64,000 nt of DNA. Origin: Actinoplanes aureus. Its GTDB lineage: Bacteria; Actinomycetota; Actinomycetes; Mycobacteriales; Micromonosporaceae. The translations under genes were made by a program, and so were the position numbers. The notes beneath the pieces were generated by a model, which worked only from the letters and a program-made list of their open reading frames with translations, did no database searches and was not told the origin of the DNA. Below are positions 48,166 to 56,810 of this stretch, piece by piece; the stretch's first letter is position 1; each line of letters starts with the position of its first letter. The stretch is from NCBI RefSeq assembly GCF_015704865.1, contig NZ_JADQTO010000026.1, forward strand, positions 1 to 64,000, written 5' to 3'.

Positions 48166-48631
48166 GGCCACCATCGAGGCCGACCCGAAGCTGCCGATCG
48201 TCCGGATCACCCGTGAGTTCGACGCGACGCCGGAGCAGCTGTTCCGCGCGCACACCGACCCGGAGCTGTTCCTGCAGTGGAACGGCCCGGACTCGATCGA
48301 CACCAAGATCGACTACTGGGACGCGCGGACCGGCGGCAGCTGGCGCTACGTCTCCTCGCGCGGCGACGACGAGTTCGGCTTCCACGGCTCCTTCCACGAG
48401 GTGTCGCCGACCAAGATCGTGCAGACCTTCACCTGGGAGGGCATGCCGGACGGTGTGGCCCTGGAGACGCTGTGGTTCGAGGACCTCGGCAACGGGCGCA
48501 CCCGGCTGCGCGCCCAGTCCGTGGTGGACAGCATCGAGGGCCGCGACGCCTGGCTGCAGAGCGGCATGGAGGTCGGTGTCAACGAGGGCTACGCCAAGCT
48601 GGAGAAAATGGTTGCCGACGGCAAGCTGTGA
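48149..48631 (+). CDS. AHSA1/SRPBCC-domain protein
   Basis: A 160-residue single-domain SRPBCC protein of the AHSA1 group (VRITREFDATPEQLFRAHTD; GGSWRYVSSRGDDEFGFHGS; YAKLEKMVADGKL). It forms a hydrophobic cavity for a small ligand. ArsR-AHSA1 pairs are widespread in actinomycetes, and the ligand is unknown in general. A terminator-like hairpin follows. Confidence 0.85.
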   Translation: MTKNVEATIEADPKLPIVRITREFDATPEQLFRAHTDPELFLQWNGPDSIDTKIDYWDARTGGSWRYVSSRGDDEFGFHGSFHEVSPTKIVQTFTWEGMPDGVALETLWFEDLGNGRTRLRAQSVVDSIEGRDAWLQSGMEVGVNEGYAKLEKMVADGKL

Positions 48632-48640
48632 TCGACGGAG

Positions 48641-48669
48641 ACGGCCGCCCCCGGGGAAGGGGCGGCCGT
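48641..48669. terminator. bidirectional terminator between convergent genes
   Basis: ACGGCCGCCCC (48641-48651) pairs with GGGGCGGCCGT (48659-48669) around a 7-base loop and is followed by TTTT. It separates the AHSA1 gene and the convergent GT4 gene. An element A-like core (TCGCGTACCCC, 48672-48682) touches the GT4 stop codon. Confidence 0.8.
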
Positions 48670-48682
48670 TTTCGCGTACCCC

Positions 48683-49930
48683 TCAATGGAGCAGTTGATC
48701 GAAGACCGCGGCGCGGTCGAAGGCCAGGGCGTGCGCCCGCGCGCGTTTCTCCAGGTCCGCCCGCTCTTCGGCGGGCATCTCCAGCACCACCCGGTCCAGT
48801 GCCTCGGCGAGGCCGCCGATGTCGCCGGCCTCGACGATGACGGCGGCGTCGCCGACCGCCTCGCCGGTGCCGCCGGTCAGCGTGGTGACGATCGGCCCGC
48901 CTCCGGCGAGGGCCTTCTCGGCCAGGGCGATGCCGAAGGTCTCGACGAAGTCCGGCTCCGGCTTGGTGGGCAGGGCGTACGCCGCGCAGCCGGCCATCAG
49001 CAGCGGCTTCTCGTCGTCGTCCACATCGGTGAGGAAGACGATCCGGTCGTCCTCCTTCGCCATCGCCCGGACGTGTTCCAGGGCCGGGCCGGTGCCGGCC
49101 ACCACCAGCTTCACGTCGTCCCGGCAGCGCATCTGGCCGTAGGCGATGATCAGGTCGTAGATGCCCTTGGCCCGGGCCACCCGGGACAGGAACAGGATGT
49201 ACCGCTCGCGCCGCAGCCCGCGGCGGGCCAGCGCGGCGTCCACCGCCTCCGGGTCCAGGCCGAGGAAGGCCGACGCGTCGATCGGCGGGTAACTGACCGT
49301 GACCCGCCGCCGGCACTGGCCGGCGAAGCCGGTGCCGCAGTTGGCGTCGACCTCCTCGGCGGCGGCGATGATCTCGTCGCGGGTGTACTCGGAGACCGCC
49401 ACCACCTCGTCGCTGGCGAGGAACGTGGTGAGCAGCACGGTCGCCGCACCGAAGCGGCCCTCGCGCAGGCAGTTGCGGATCACGTTGGTGACGTCCGAGC
49501 CGACCGCCTTGGCGATGGTGTGCACCTTCGGGTCGAAGCCGGCGGCCCGGGCCGCGGTGACCGCGTCGTTGATCACCTGGGTGTGCGGGACCAGGTACAT
49601 CGACAGGCAGACGGTGGGCACGCCGTCGGCGAGCAGCTCCACCAGGCGCCCGGTGAGCCCGGCCAGGTGCCGCCCGTCGGGCACCCGGTAGTCGCCGACC
49701 GCCTCCGGCCGTTCCACGGTGATGCCCGGGCTGTACGGCAGCAGCCGGTCCAGGGGCTTGAGCGGCAGCCCGGCGGCCTGTAGTGCGGGTACCGGCCAGG
49801 TGAGCAACCGCACGTCGTCGAAGCCGCGGGTCAGGGCCACCTCGGCGAGGTTGCGCGCCTCGCCGGAGTGTCCGCAGATGACCGGGTCGGCGCGGACCGC
49901 GATGACGAGGCGGCGGGTCGGTCGGCTCAT
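48683..49930 (-). CDS. GT4-type glycosyltransferase
   Basis: A 415-residue GT-B enzyme. The donor domain signatures are RYILFLSRVARAKGIYDLII, LVVAGTGPALEHVRAMAKED and the E-x7-E motif region EPDFVETFGIALAEKALAGG. The N-terminal half (SGEARNLAEVALTRGFDDVR) resembles sucrose-phosphate-synthase-like or mannosyl transferases. It is cytoplasmic and probably uses GDP- or UDP-sugar. Its ATG overlaps the GH92 stop (ATGA), so it is co-translated with a mannosidase-type hydrolase, an unusual synthetic plus hydrolytic pair. Confidence 0.85.
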   Translation of the reverse strand: MSRPTRRLVIAVRADPVICGHSGEARNLAEVALTRGFDDVRLLTWPVPALQAAGLPLKPLDRLLPYSPGITVERPEAVGDYRVPDGRHLAGLTGRLVELLADGVPTVCLSMYLVPHTQVINDAVTAARAAGFDPKVHTIAKAVGSDVTNVIRNCLREGRFGAATVLLTTFLASDEVVAVSEYTRDEIIAAAEEVDANCGTGFAGQCRRRVTVSYPPIDASAFLGLDPEAVDAALARRGLRRERYILFLSRVARAKGIYDLIIAYGQMRCRDDVKLVVAGTGPALEHVRAMAKEDDRIVFLTDVDDDEKPLLMAGCAAYALPTKPEPDFVETFGIALAEKALAGGGPIVTTLTGGTGEAVGDAAVIVEAGDIGGLAEALDRVVLEMPAEERADLEKRARAHALAFDRAAVFDQLLH

Positions 49931-52065
49931 CGGACCTCCTTCGGGTGGGGGTGTGCCAGAGACGGCGGCCGGGTTCGGTGACCCCAGGTGGAGGGTTCCG
50001 GGCCGAGCCGCAGGTGCAGCCGCCCGCCGTGGTGGACGTCGGCCGCGGTCAGGTGGGTGGCGTGCAGCGGCTTGCCGTTGAGCGTCGCGGACTGGACGTA
50101 CTGCGGGGGCGGGTCGCGGTCGATCCCGTCGACGCCGATCGGGCGGGAGCGGTGCCCGCTGGTCTCGATGACGAACTCGCCGCCCTCGACGTGCAGCGCG
50201 GCCCGCTCGAAGGCCGGGGCGTTGACCAGGAACAGGTTCTGGCCGGCCACCGGGAACAGGCCGAGCGACGCCCAGACGTACCAGGAGCTGAGGCCACCGG
50301 AGTCGTCGTTGCCCGGCAGACCGCCGGGTCCGGTGCCGAACTGCCAGGTCAGCGCGGCGTGCACGATCTGCGCGGTACGGTCCGGACGGCCCGCGTAGTG
50401 GTAGGCCCAGGGTGCCTCCATGTCGGGTTCGTTGTTCAGCCCTTCGAAGCGGTTCAGGGCGTAGCCGGCGGCCATCTCGGCGGGCGGCGGGCGGCGGCCG
50501 GGCTGCTTGACCGGGTCGGCGCCGAAGCCGAAGAACCGGTCGAGCCGGTCCAGGAACACGTCGTCCCCGCCGGCCAGGGCGATCCGGGCCGCCATGTCGT
50601 GCAGCAGCCGGAACGAGTAGTTCCACTTGCCGCCCTCGTAGAACTCCGAGTCGCGCAGCAGTCCGGTCGCCGGGTCGAACGCGTTCACCCAGCCACCGGC
50701 GCGGCGTTCCAGGTCGGCGGCGAGCCGGTGGTCGCCCAGCGCGCGGGCCAGCTGGGCGGTGCAGTGGTGGGCGTACGCGAGATCCAGGGTGTGTGTGATC
50801 GGGTGCGCCACGCCGTGCTCGAAGAAGTCCTCGCCGTAGAGCCGGCGCAGGTCGTCGACCATGTGCACGAGCGCCCAGGTCCAGTCGATACCCGGCCGGC
50901 GCAGCGCGTGCGCGTCGGCGAGCGCGGTGTGCGCCAGGGCGCTGGCCTGCCGGAAGAACCGGTCGGCGCCGCGGGCCATCCGGTAGCCGATCGGGAAGTT
51001 GCCCTCCTCCTCGCAGACCCGGATCAGCGATTCGAGCAGGTCGCCGTAGCGGTCCGGGACGAGCGCCGAGAGCAGCGGCAGCTGGGTCTTGTAGATGTCC
51101 CACATGGTGCAGATGTCGAACGCGTACGGGCCGGAGCTGGGCCAGAACGGGCTCTCGTCGTCGGCGACGCACGGCTTGATCAGGGAGTGGTAGAGGGCGG
51201 TCGCCATGACCGTGCGGCGGGCGTCGGTGCCGCCGTCGACCTCGACCTTGCCGAGGTGGTCGCGCCAGCGGGCGCGGGTGCGGGCGCGGACGGTCTCGAA
51301 GGCGGTCCGGGCGACGCCGCACTCGCGTTCCAGGTTCTGCCGGGCCTGGTCGCACCCGCGCAGCGAGAAGCCCATCCGCACCTCGACGCTCTGCCCGGCC
51401 CGGGTGGGTCCCATGAAGAGCATGCCGAACGGGCGCAGCGTGGTGTGCCGGATGCTGTCGAAGTCCAGGCGGGTGCCGCCGGGGATGAGCCGCTGGTCGT
51501 ACCAGAGCATCTGCCGCCAGCCGGGGCTGTCCACCTCGAGGTACACCGAGAGCGGCACGCCTTCCATGACCACGGTCCCCTGGGCCCGGCCGTGTCCCAT
51601 GCTCTCCACCTGGGCGCGCAGCGGGACGGTACGGCCCAGGTCGATGGCCAGCCCGCCGCAGGACAGGTCGACGACCACCCGGGCACTGTCGTGGTCGGGG
51701 AAGGTGTAGCGGTGCACCGCGACCTTCTCCCCCACGGTGATCTCGCAGCGCACGCCGGTGTCCAGGTTGGCGGCGTAGTAGCCGGGCCCGGCCCGCTCGT
51801 CCTCCAGCGGCCAGGACCCGCCCAGGTCGTCGAGGGGCTGCACCATCGGGGTGACCCGGACGTAGTTGTAGTACTTGCGGATCGCGCCGGTGCCGGACTG
51901 CTGGAAGTGGGTGAACCCGGAGGCCTGCAACCGGCCGAACATCTCCTCCGGCACGCCCTCGGTGTTCTTGGCGTACCGGCCGTAGCCGGTCGGGTAGGCG
52001 CCCGAGTAGGCGCAGGCGGAAACCATGCCCAGCGGCGAGGTGGCGCCCGGGTGGGTGTTGCCCAC
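49927..52065 (-). CDS. GH92 alpha-mannosidase-type glycoside hydrolase
   Basis: A 712-residue GH92 protein from the GTG at 52065: GNTHPGATSPLGMVSACAYS, FDICTMWDIYKTQLPLLSAL, NNEPDMEAPWAYHYAGRPDR and GNDDSGGLSSWYVWASLGLF are diagnostic. GH92 enzymes remove alpha-mannose with inversion using calcium. The family's first strand (NVDPFIGTA) is encoded upstream in the same frame (52160-52128), but between the in-frame TAG at 52173 and that strand there is no ATG, GTG or TTG, only ATT. The start is therefore abnormal (ATT at 52161, or a small frameshift). No signal peptide is visible. Coupled to the GT4 gene. Confidence 0.8.
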   Translation of the reverse strand: MGNTHPGATSPLGMVSACAYSGAYPTGYGRYAKNTEGVPEEMFGRLQASGFTHFQQSGTGAIRKYYNYVRVTPMVQPLDDLGGSWPLEDERAGPGYYAANLDTGVRCEITVGEKVAVHRYTFPDHDSARVVVDLSCGGLAIDLGRTVPLRAQVESMGHGRAQGTVVMEGVPLSVYLEVDSPGWRQMLWYDQRLIPGGTRLDFDSIRHTTLRPFGMLFMGPTRAGQSVEVRMGFSLRGCDQARQNLERECGVARTAFETVRARTRARWRDHLGKVEVDGGTDARRTVMATALYHSLIKPCVADDESPFWPSSGPYAFDICTMWDIYKTQLPLLSALVPDRYGDLLESLIRVCEEEGNFPIGYRMARGADRFFRQASALAHTALADAHALRRPGIDWTWALVHMVDDLRRLYGEDFFEHGVAHPITHTLDLAYAHHCTAQLARALGDHRLAADLERRAGGWVNAFDPATGLLRDSEFYEGGKWNYSFRLLHDMAARIALAGGDDVFLDRLDRFFGFGADPVKQPGRRPPPAEMAAGYALNRFEGLNNEPDMEAPWAYHYAGRPDRTAQIVHAALTWQFGTGPGGLPGNDDSGGLSSWYVWASLGLFPVAGQNLFLVNAPAFERAALHVEGGEFVIETSGHRSRPIGVDGIDRDPPPQYVQSATLNGKPLHATHLTAADVHHGGRLHLRLGPEPSTWGHRTRPPSLAHPHPKEVR

Positions 52066-52239
52066 CTGCGGTTTCGGCCACCACCAGGTGGCGGCGAGAC
52101 CGTGTGCGCGAGGCAGGTCGGTGGCCGCGGTGCCGATGAAAGGATCAACGTTGTCAAGAATGGCCGGACTCTAACCGGCCGTTGCCCCTGCTGTGGTTTC
52201 CGGCAGGTGAACTGCTTCCGCTGAGGTGTTACGCGGGGG

Positions 52240-53022
52240 TCAGGTCGCCTCGCTGCAGTCCGACGCGTCACGGATCACCATGCCGCGAGCCAGCCGGGCC
52301 GGCTCGGAGTTCAGCGTCGTGTCGATGGCCGTGGCCGGCGGCAGGCCCCGGCCGGCCGGCAGCGACGTCGCCGCGCCCCGGTAGTCCGGTACGGCGAACG
52401 GGTCGAGGTCTCCGCCGGCAAGCCGTTGCCAGCCGCGGCCCTCGTCGTCGGTGAACCACAACGCCACGACCACGGTGCGGTCCGGGACGGGCTTGCCGGT
52501 GAAGATCTCTTTCGGCAGCCCGAGTACGACACATGGGGGAATCGCGTCGAGGTAGAAGACTCCGATCTTGCCGGCCACCTCCACCAGGAGCCAGGACTTG
52601 AAGATCGGTGACGGCGCCCGGTTCCGGATCACGATCCCGGGTGCGCCGAGTTGTCCCTCCACCCGGGTGGGCAGCAGGCCCTCCACGATCGAGATACGCG
52701 CCGCGATCTGCTTGCGCTGCCGGCCGCGCTGGTCGGCGAACGCCATCGTGGACAGCACGATCGCGACCACCGAGAGCACCGCGGACACGACGGCGCTCCA
52801 GGTCTGAGCCTTCTCCGCGGCGCTGCGAGCGGCTCGGCTCTCTGGGTGGGCGCCGGGCTCGTCCGGCGGCGTGGGCACGGCCACCGGGGCGGGCGCTTGC
52901 TCGGGCGCGGGCGCCTTCTCGGGCGCGGGCTTCGGAGGCGTGGGCTCCTCCGGTCGGCGATGCTTTTGTTCGGGAGACGGCTGAGCCGCCGCCCTCGAGT
53001 CCTCCGGATCCGTATTGGTCAT
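52240..53022 (-). CDS. Pro-rich single-pass membrane protein
   Basis: A 260-residue protein: a cytoplasmic Pro/Glu/Ala-rich tail (residues about 10-70, with APEKAPAPEQAPAPV), one membrane helix at about 85-107 (WSAVVSAVLSVVAIVLSTMAF), a short basic stretch, and a C-terminal beta-rich domain (APGIVIRNRAPSPIFKSWLL). The ATG at 53022 has GGAGG upstream. No family recognised; the tail domain looks like a small immunoglobulin-like fold. It is single and divergent from the WD40-type gene. Confidence 0.65.
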   Translation of the reverse strand: MTNTDPEDSRAAAQPSPEQKHRRPEEPTPPKPAPEKAPAPEQAPAPVAVPTPPDEPGAHPESRAARSAAEKAQTWSAVVSAVLSVVAIVLSTMAFADQRGRQRKQIAARISIVEGLLPTRVEGQLGAPGIVIRNRAPSPIFKSWLLVEVAGKIGVFYLDAIPPCVVLGLPKEIFTGKPVPDRTVVVALWFTDDEGRGWQRLAGGDLDPFAVPDYRGAATSLPAGRGLPPATAIDTTLNSEPARLARGMVIRDASDCSEAT

Positions 53023-53205
53023 CTGACCAGACCTCCGCGTGCGGGTGTCGCCCGGCGCGACACCGGGCCCGCATCCGGTCCTAGCCGATTCCCCGGCCGC
53101 CGGTGCCCGGGCGGACAATGTGTTGCCGGGGCGGACAACGCGCCCTGCGGCGGACATCCGACGGTTTCTTGCCCGGCCCGGCGGACGGCTGTGACGCTGG
53201 GTCAC

Positions 53206-54495
53206 ATGCCACGTCCGGAGCGTCCCCTCAATCCGGCGGACGGCCCGCTCGCCGAGTTCGCTGCCGCGCTGCGCGCGCTCCGGGTGGCCGCCGGGTCACC
53301 GAAATACAGCACGATGGCGACGCGTACCGGCCGGTCGAGCACCGCGCTGTCCGACGCCGCCGGCGGCCGGCACCTGCCCAAGTGGCCGACCGTCGAGGCC
53401 TACGTGCAGGCCTGTGACGGCGACGTCGCGGAGTGGCGGCGCCGTTGGGAACGGCTGCGGGCCGAGCTCGGCGAGCAGGACGCCGGATGGCGCCCGTCGC
53501 GGCGTGCCGTGATCGCGGGCGGGGCGGTCCTGGCCGCCGGGGCGGTCACGCTGCTGGTCGTGCGGAAGGCGGCCTCCGGCCATCCGGACGAGCCGCGGCT
53601 GCTGACGCCGAGACATCCGTCCGGACCGGTGTCGCTGAGCTTTCCCCGGTTCTTCGGGGACCGGCTGGCGACGGCCGACGCGGCCGGTGTCGTCCGGATC
53701 TGGGACACCGCCGCCGGCGAGGTGGCCCGGACGATCGACACCGGCGATCCGCAGCCGACGCTTGTCGCCTTCGACCCGCTCAACCGGCAGGTTCTCGCCA
53801 CCACCGGGCCGGACGGGCTGATCCGGCTCTGGGACCACACCGACGGCAGCCCGCTGCGGACGCTGCCCGGCGCCGGTCCGGGCGGCAAGGCGGTGCTCGC
53901 TTTCGACCCGCACAACCGCGACGTGCTGGTGGCCGGCGTCGCCGGGCGCCCGGTGACCTTCTGGGACATCGGGACGGGACTGCGGATCCGCGTGCTGAGC
54001 GGGCCGCCGGCGGCGGTCACCGCGCTGGCCTTCGATCCGCTCACCCGCAACACCCTGGCGGTGGCCGGCCGCGACGGCCCGGTCACCGTCTTCGACACCA
54101 GCAACGGGAAGCCGGTCCGCGAGCTGGATGGTTCCTTTCGCCAGGTGACCGCCCTCGCGTTCGACCCGCTGACCCGCAACACCGTGGTCACCGGTGAGGC
54201 CGGTGCCGCCACCCGGGTCTGGGACTCCAGCGACGGCCGGCCCGTCCGCCCGGTCCGTACGCCGCGTGGGGTCAGCTCGCTGGCGTTCAACCCGCTGATC
54301 CGCAACAGCCTGGCGGCCGCTCCGCGGGACGGGACCGTCCAGATCTTCGACGCCAGCACCGGTCTGCACGTCCACACCCTCATCGGCGGCGCCGATCCGG
54401 CGGACACGATCGCCTATGACCGGAACGGTGTGCTGCTCGCGGCCGCGTACGCCGACGGCAGGGTCCGCCTCTGGCCGATCCGCGACTTCCGCTGA
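53206..54495 (+). CDS. XRE-type helix-turn-helix plus WD40-repeat membrane protein
   Basis: A 429-residue protein: N-terminal helix-turn-helix-like domain (LAEFAAALRALRVAAGSPKY; WPTVEAYVQACDGDVAEWRR), one membrane helix at about residues 101-120 (AVIAGGAVLAAGAVTLLVV), then about seven WD40-like units (VVRIWDTAAGEVARTI; LIRLWDHTDGSPLRTL; TRVWDSSDGRPVRPV) likely to form a beta propeller. The same layout (XRE, membrane helix, WD40) recurs in actinomycetes, usually as a signalling or scaffold protein. Its 3' end lies 2 bases from the convergent GGDEF-EAL gene. Confidence 0.75.
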   Translation: MPRPERPLNPADGPLAEFAAALRALRVAAGSPKYSTMATRTGRSSTALSDAAGGRHLPKWPTVEAYVQACDGDVAEWRRRWERLRAELGEQDAGWRPSRRAVIAGGAVLAAGAVTLLVVRKAASGHPDEPRLLTPRHPSGPVSLSFPRFFGDRLATADAAGVVRIWDTAAGEVARTIDTGDPQPTLVAFDPLNRQVLATTGPDGLIRLWDHTDGSPLRTLPGAGPGGKAVLAFDPHNRDVLVAGVAGRPVTFWDIGTGLRIRVLSGPPAAVTALAFDPLTRNTLAVAGRDGPVTVFDTSNGKPVRELDGSFRQVTALAFDPLTRNTVVTGEAGAATRVWDSSDGRPVRPVRTPRGVSSLAFNPLIRNSLAAAPRDGTVQIFDASTGLHVHTLIGGADPADTIAYDRNGVLLAAAYADGRVRLWPIRDFR

Positions 54496-54497
54496 CG

Positions 54498-56744
54498 TCA
54501 GGACCGGATCAGCGACGAGGTGCGGCCGGCGGAGGCCAGCATGCGGTCGAAGTCGGGGGCGGGCAGCGGCTTGCTGAAGAAGTAGCCCTGCACCGCCGGG
54601 CAGCCGGCCGCCTGCAGCGCGGACCAGTCCGCGAGGTCCTCGACGCCCTCGGCGATGGTGGACATGCCCAGCGAGTGGGCCAGCCACAGCACCGCCGAGA
54701 TGATCGACGACTTGCGGGGGTCGCCGGCCAGGCCGGCCACGAACGAGCGGTCCAGCTTGACGATGTCGGCGGGCAGCGACTTGAGCCAGGTCAGTGAGCT
54801 GTAGCCGGTGCCGAAGTCGTCCAGGGCGATCCGGACGCCGAGCTGTTTGAGGGCGGCCAGCCGTTCGCTCACGTCGCCGGCGGACGACAGCAGGGCGGTC
54901 TCGGTGATCTCCAGGACCACCCGGGACGGGTCGAGATGCGGCACCCCGGCGAGGACGCCGGCGACCATCGGGACGAAGTCGGGTTCGGCGAGCTGGCGGG
55001 GGCTGACGTTGACCGAGACGTAGCCGAGCCGGTCCGACCAGTGCAGCAGGTGGTCGATCGCCGAGCGCAGCACGTGCTCGCCGAGCGGCACGATCAGCCC
55101 GGTCTCCTCGGCCACGCCGACGAAGGCGTGCGGTCCGAGGATGGTGCCCTCCGGGGTACGCATCCGGACCAGCGCCTCGGCGCCGATGATCTGGCCGGTG
55201 ACGGTGGAGACCACCGGCTGGAACCACAGCGGCAGGGTGTGGCGCGGGCTGGCGGCCAGGGCCCGGCGCAGGCGGGTCTCGGCGGCGATCCGCTCCTGCA
55301 CGGGCACCCGCAGGGCGTCGGTGAACACCTGAACCCGGTTGCCGCCGGCGCGCTTGGCGGCGTACATGGCGGTGTCGGCGGCCAGCACCACGTCGTCGAC
55401 GGCGGCCGGGCCGAACGCGGTGGTGACGCCGACGCTGACCGAGACCGGCAGTTCCTGGGCGCCGATCGGCAGCGGCTCGGCGAGCGCGGCGAGGATGCCG
55501 TTGCCGACCCGCAGGCCGGTGCCGGCCGGGCCGGGCAGCGCGACGACGAACTCGTCGCCGCCGAGCCGGGCGATCAGGGCGCCGGCCGGCACCACCTGGC
55601 GCAGGCGTACGGCCAGCGCGCGCAGCACGTCGTCGCCGGTGGTGTGCCCGGACCCGTCGTTGATCGTCTTGAACCGGTCCACGTCGAGGTAGATGACGCT
55701 GACCGGTTCCCGGCTGCGGTCGAGCAGCCCGGCGAGGTCGTGCTCGAAGGCCTTGCGGGAGAGCAGGCCGGTGAGCGAGTCGTGGCGCACCTGGTAGTGC
55801 AGTTCGGCCTCGTGGTCGCGGACCGCGGTCACGTCGAGGCAGTGCACGAAGACCATCCGCAGCCGGCCGTGCCGGTCGTAGAGGCCGGTGCTGTGCACCT
55901 GCACCCACATCAGTGAGCCGTCGTCGGCGCGCCGGTACTGGTGGGTCACGGTGACCGGCTCGGTCCGTCCGGTGAGGGTCTCGAACAGTCGCGCGCCGGC
56001 CTCGTCGACCGACTTGATCGGCAGGTCGGTGAGGGCGAAGCCGGCCGGCAGCTCGGCCGGCAGGCGCAGCCACTCGCGGAAGGCGGCGTTGGTGCGTACG
56101 AGCACACCGTCCGGGTCGATCATCGCCATCGGGACCGGCGTCTCGTCGAAGGCGACGCTGAGCTGTGCCTGGCTCTCGTCGAGGTTCTCCTGGGCGCGTT
56201 GTTCCTCGGTCTCGCTCAGGCTCCAGGAGATCAACTGGAAGCCGGCCGCGAAGAGCACCGCGACGCCGTGCACCAGGGCCCAGATCAGCGGGTGCGCCGT
56301 CGCGTTCTGGTGGTCGTAGGTGTGGTCGCCGACCAGCGTGCCGAAGACGCCGTGGTGCAGGGTGGTGGCGACCAGGAACGCCCCGAACGGCGCCCAGTCG
56401 CGGTAGAGCGCGAGCGCGGCGACCACGATGAAGAACGTGAAGTGTGCCTCGGTGAGGCCGTGGCTGAGCGAGACGAAGCCGGCGCAGGCCACCGTGAAAC
56501 CGAGCGCCACGGCGACCGAGCGCAGCCGCCGGGAGCGCAGCAGGGCGGCGGCCGCCACGGCCGGCAGGATCAGCCCGTCGGTGAGCAGCAGGGTGACCGC
56601 GTGGTGCTCGCCCTGGAAGACCCCGAACACGGTGAGGACCACCATGACGACGGCGAGCAGCACCGTCAGCAGGCGGTGCCGGCCCGCCCAGTCCTCGTCG
56701 CGCAGCCCGCCACCGGCCGGAAGCCGGTCGCGCAGCCACGTCAT
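54498..56744 (-). CDS. membrane GGDEF-EAL cyclic-di-GMP enzyme
   Basis: A 748-residue protein: five or six membrane helices at residues about 25-185 with conserved His (TEAHFTFFIVVAALALYRDW; TTLHHGVFG), a PAS domain at about 205-330, a GGDEF domain with intact active site (RLGGDEFVVAL), and an EAL domain (GAEALVRM; IALDDFGTGYSSL; KLDRSFV). Both catalytic motifs are complete, so it can be a cyclase, a phosphodiesterase, or both. The ATG at 56744 is preferred (GGGGA upstream); a GTG at 56756 is also possible. It links a membrane or chemical signal to cyclic-di-GMP levels. Confidence 0.9.
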   Translation of the reverse strand: MTWLRDRLPAGGGLRDEDWAGRHRLLTVLLAVVMVVLTVFGVFQGEHHAVTLLLTDGLILPAVAAAALLRSRRLRSVAVALGFTVACAGFVSLSHGLTEAHFTFFIVVAALALYRDWAPFGAFLVATTLHHGVFGTLVGDHTYDHQNATAHPLIWALVHGVAVLFAAGFQLISWSLSETEEQRAQENLDESQAQLSVAFDETPVPMAMIDPDGVLVRTNAAFREWLRLPAELPAGFALTDLPIKSVDEAGARLFETLTGRTEPVTVTHQYRRADDGSLMWVQVHSTGLYDRHGRLRMVFVHCLDVTAVRDHEAELHYQVRHDSLTGLLSRKAFEHDLAGLLDRSREPVSVIYLDVDRFKTINDGSGHTTGDDVLRALAVRLRQVVPAGALIARLGGDEFVVALPGPAGTGLRVGNGILAALAEPLPIGAQELPVSVSVGVTTAFGPAAVDDVVLAADTAMYAAKRAGGNRVQVFTDALRVPVQERIAAETRLRRALAASPRHTLPLWFQPVVSTVTGQIIGAEALVRMRTPEGTILGPHAFVGVAEETGLIVPLGEHVLRSAIDHLLHWSDRLGYVSVNVSPRQLAEPDFVPMVAGVLAGVPHLDPSRVVLEITETALLSSAGDVSERLAALKQLGVRIALDDFGTGYSSLTWLKSLPADIVKLDRSFVAGLAGDPRKSSIISAVLWLAHSLGMSTIAEGVEDLADWSALQAAGCPAVQGYFFSKPLPAPDFDRMLASAGRTSSLIRS

Positions 56745-56810
56745 CCAGGTCCCCACGGATGCCAGGATCGGCGTACGACGCGACCGGGACAGGTTCTCGC
56801 GGGTAGCGGC

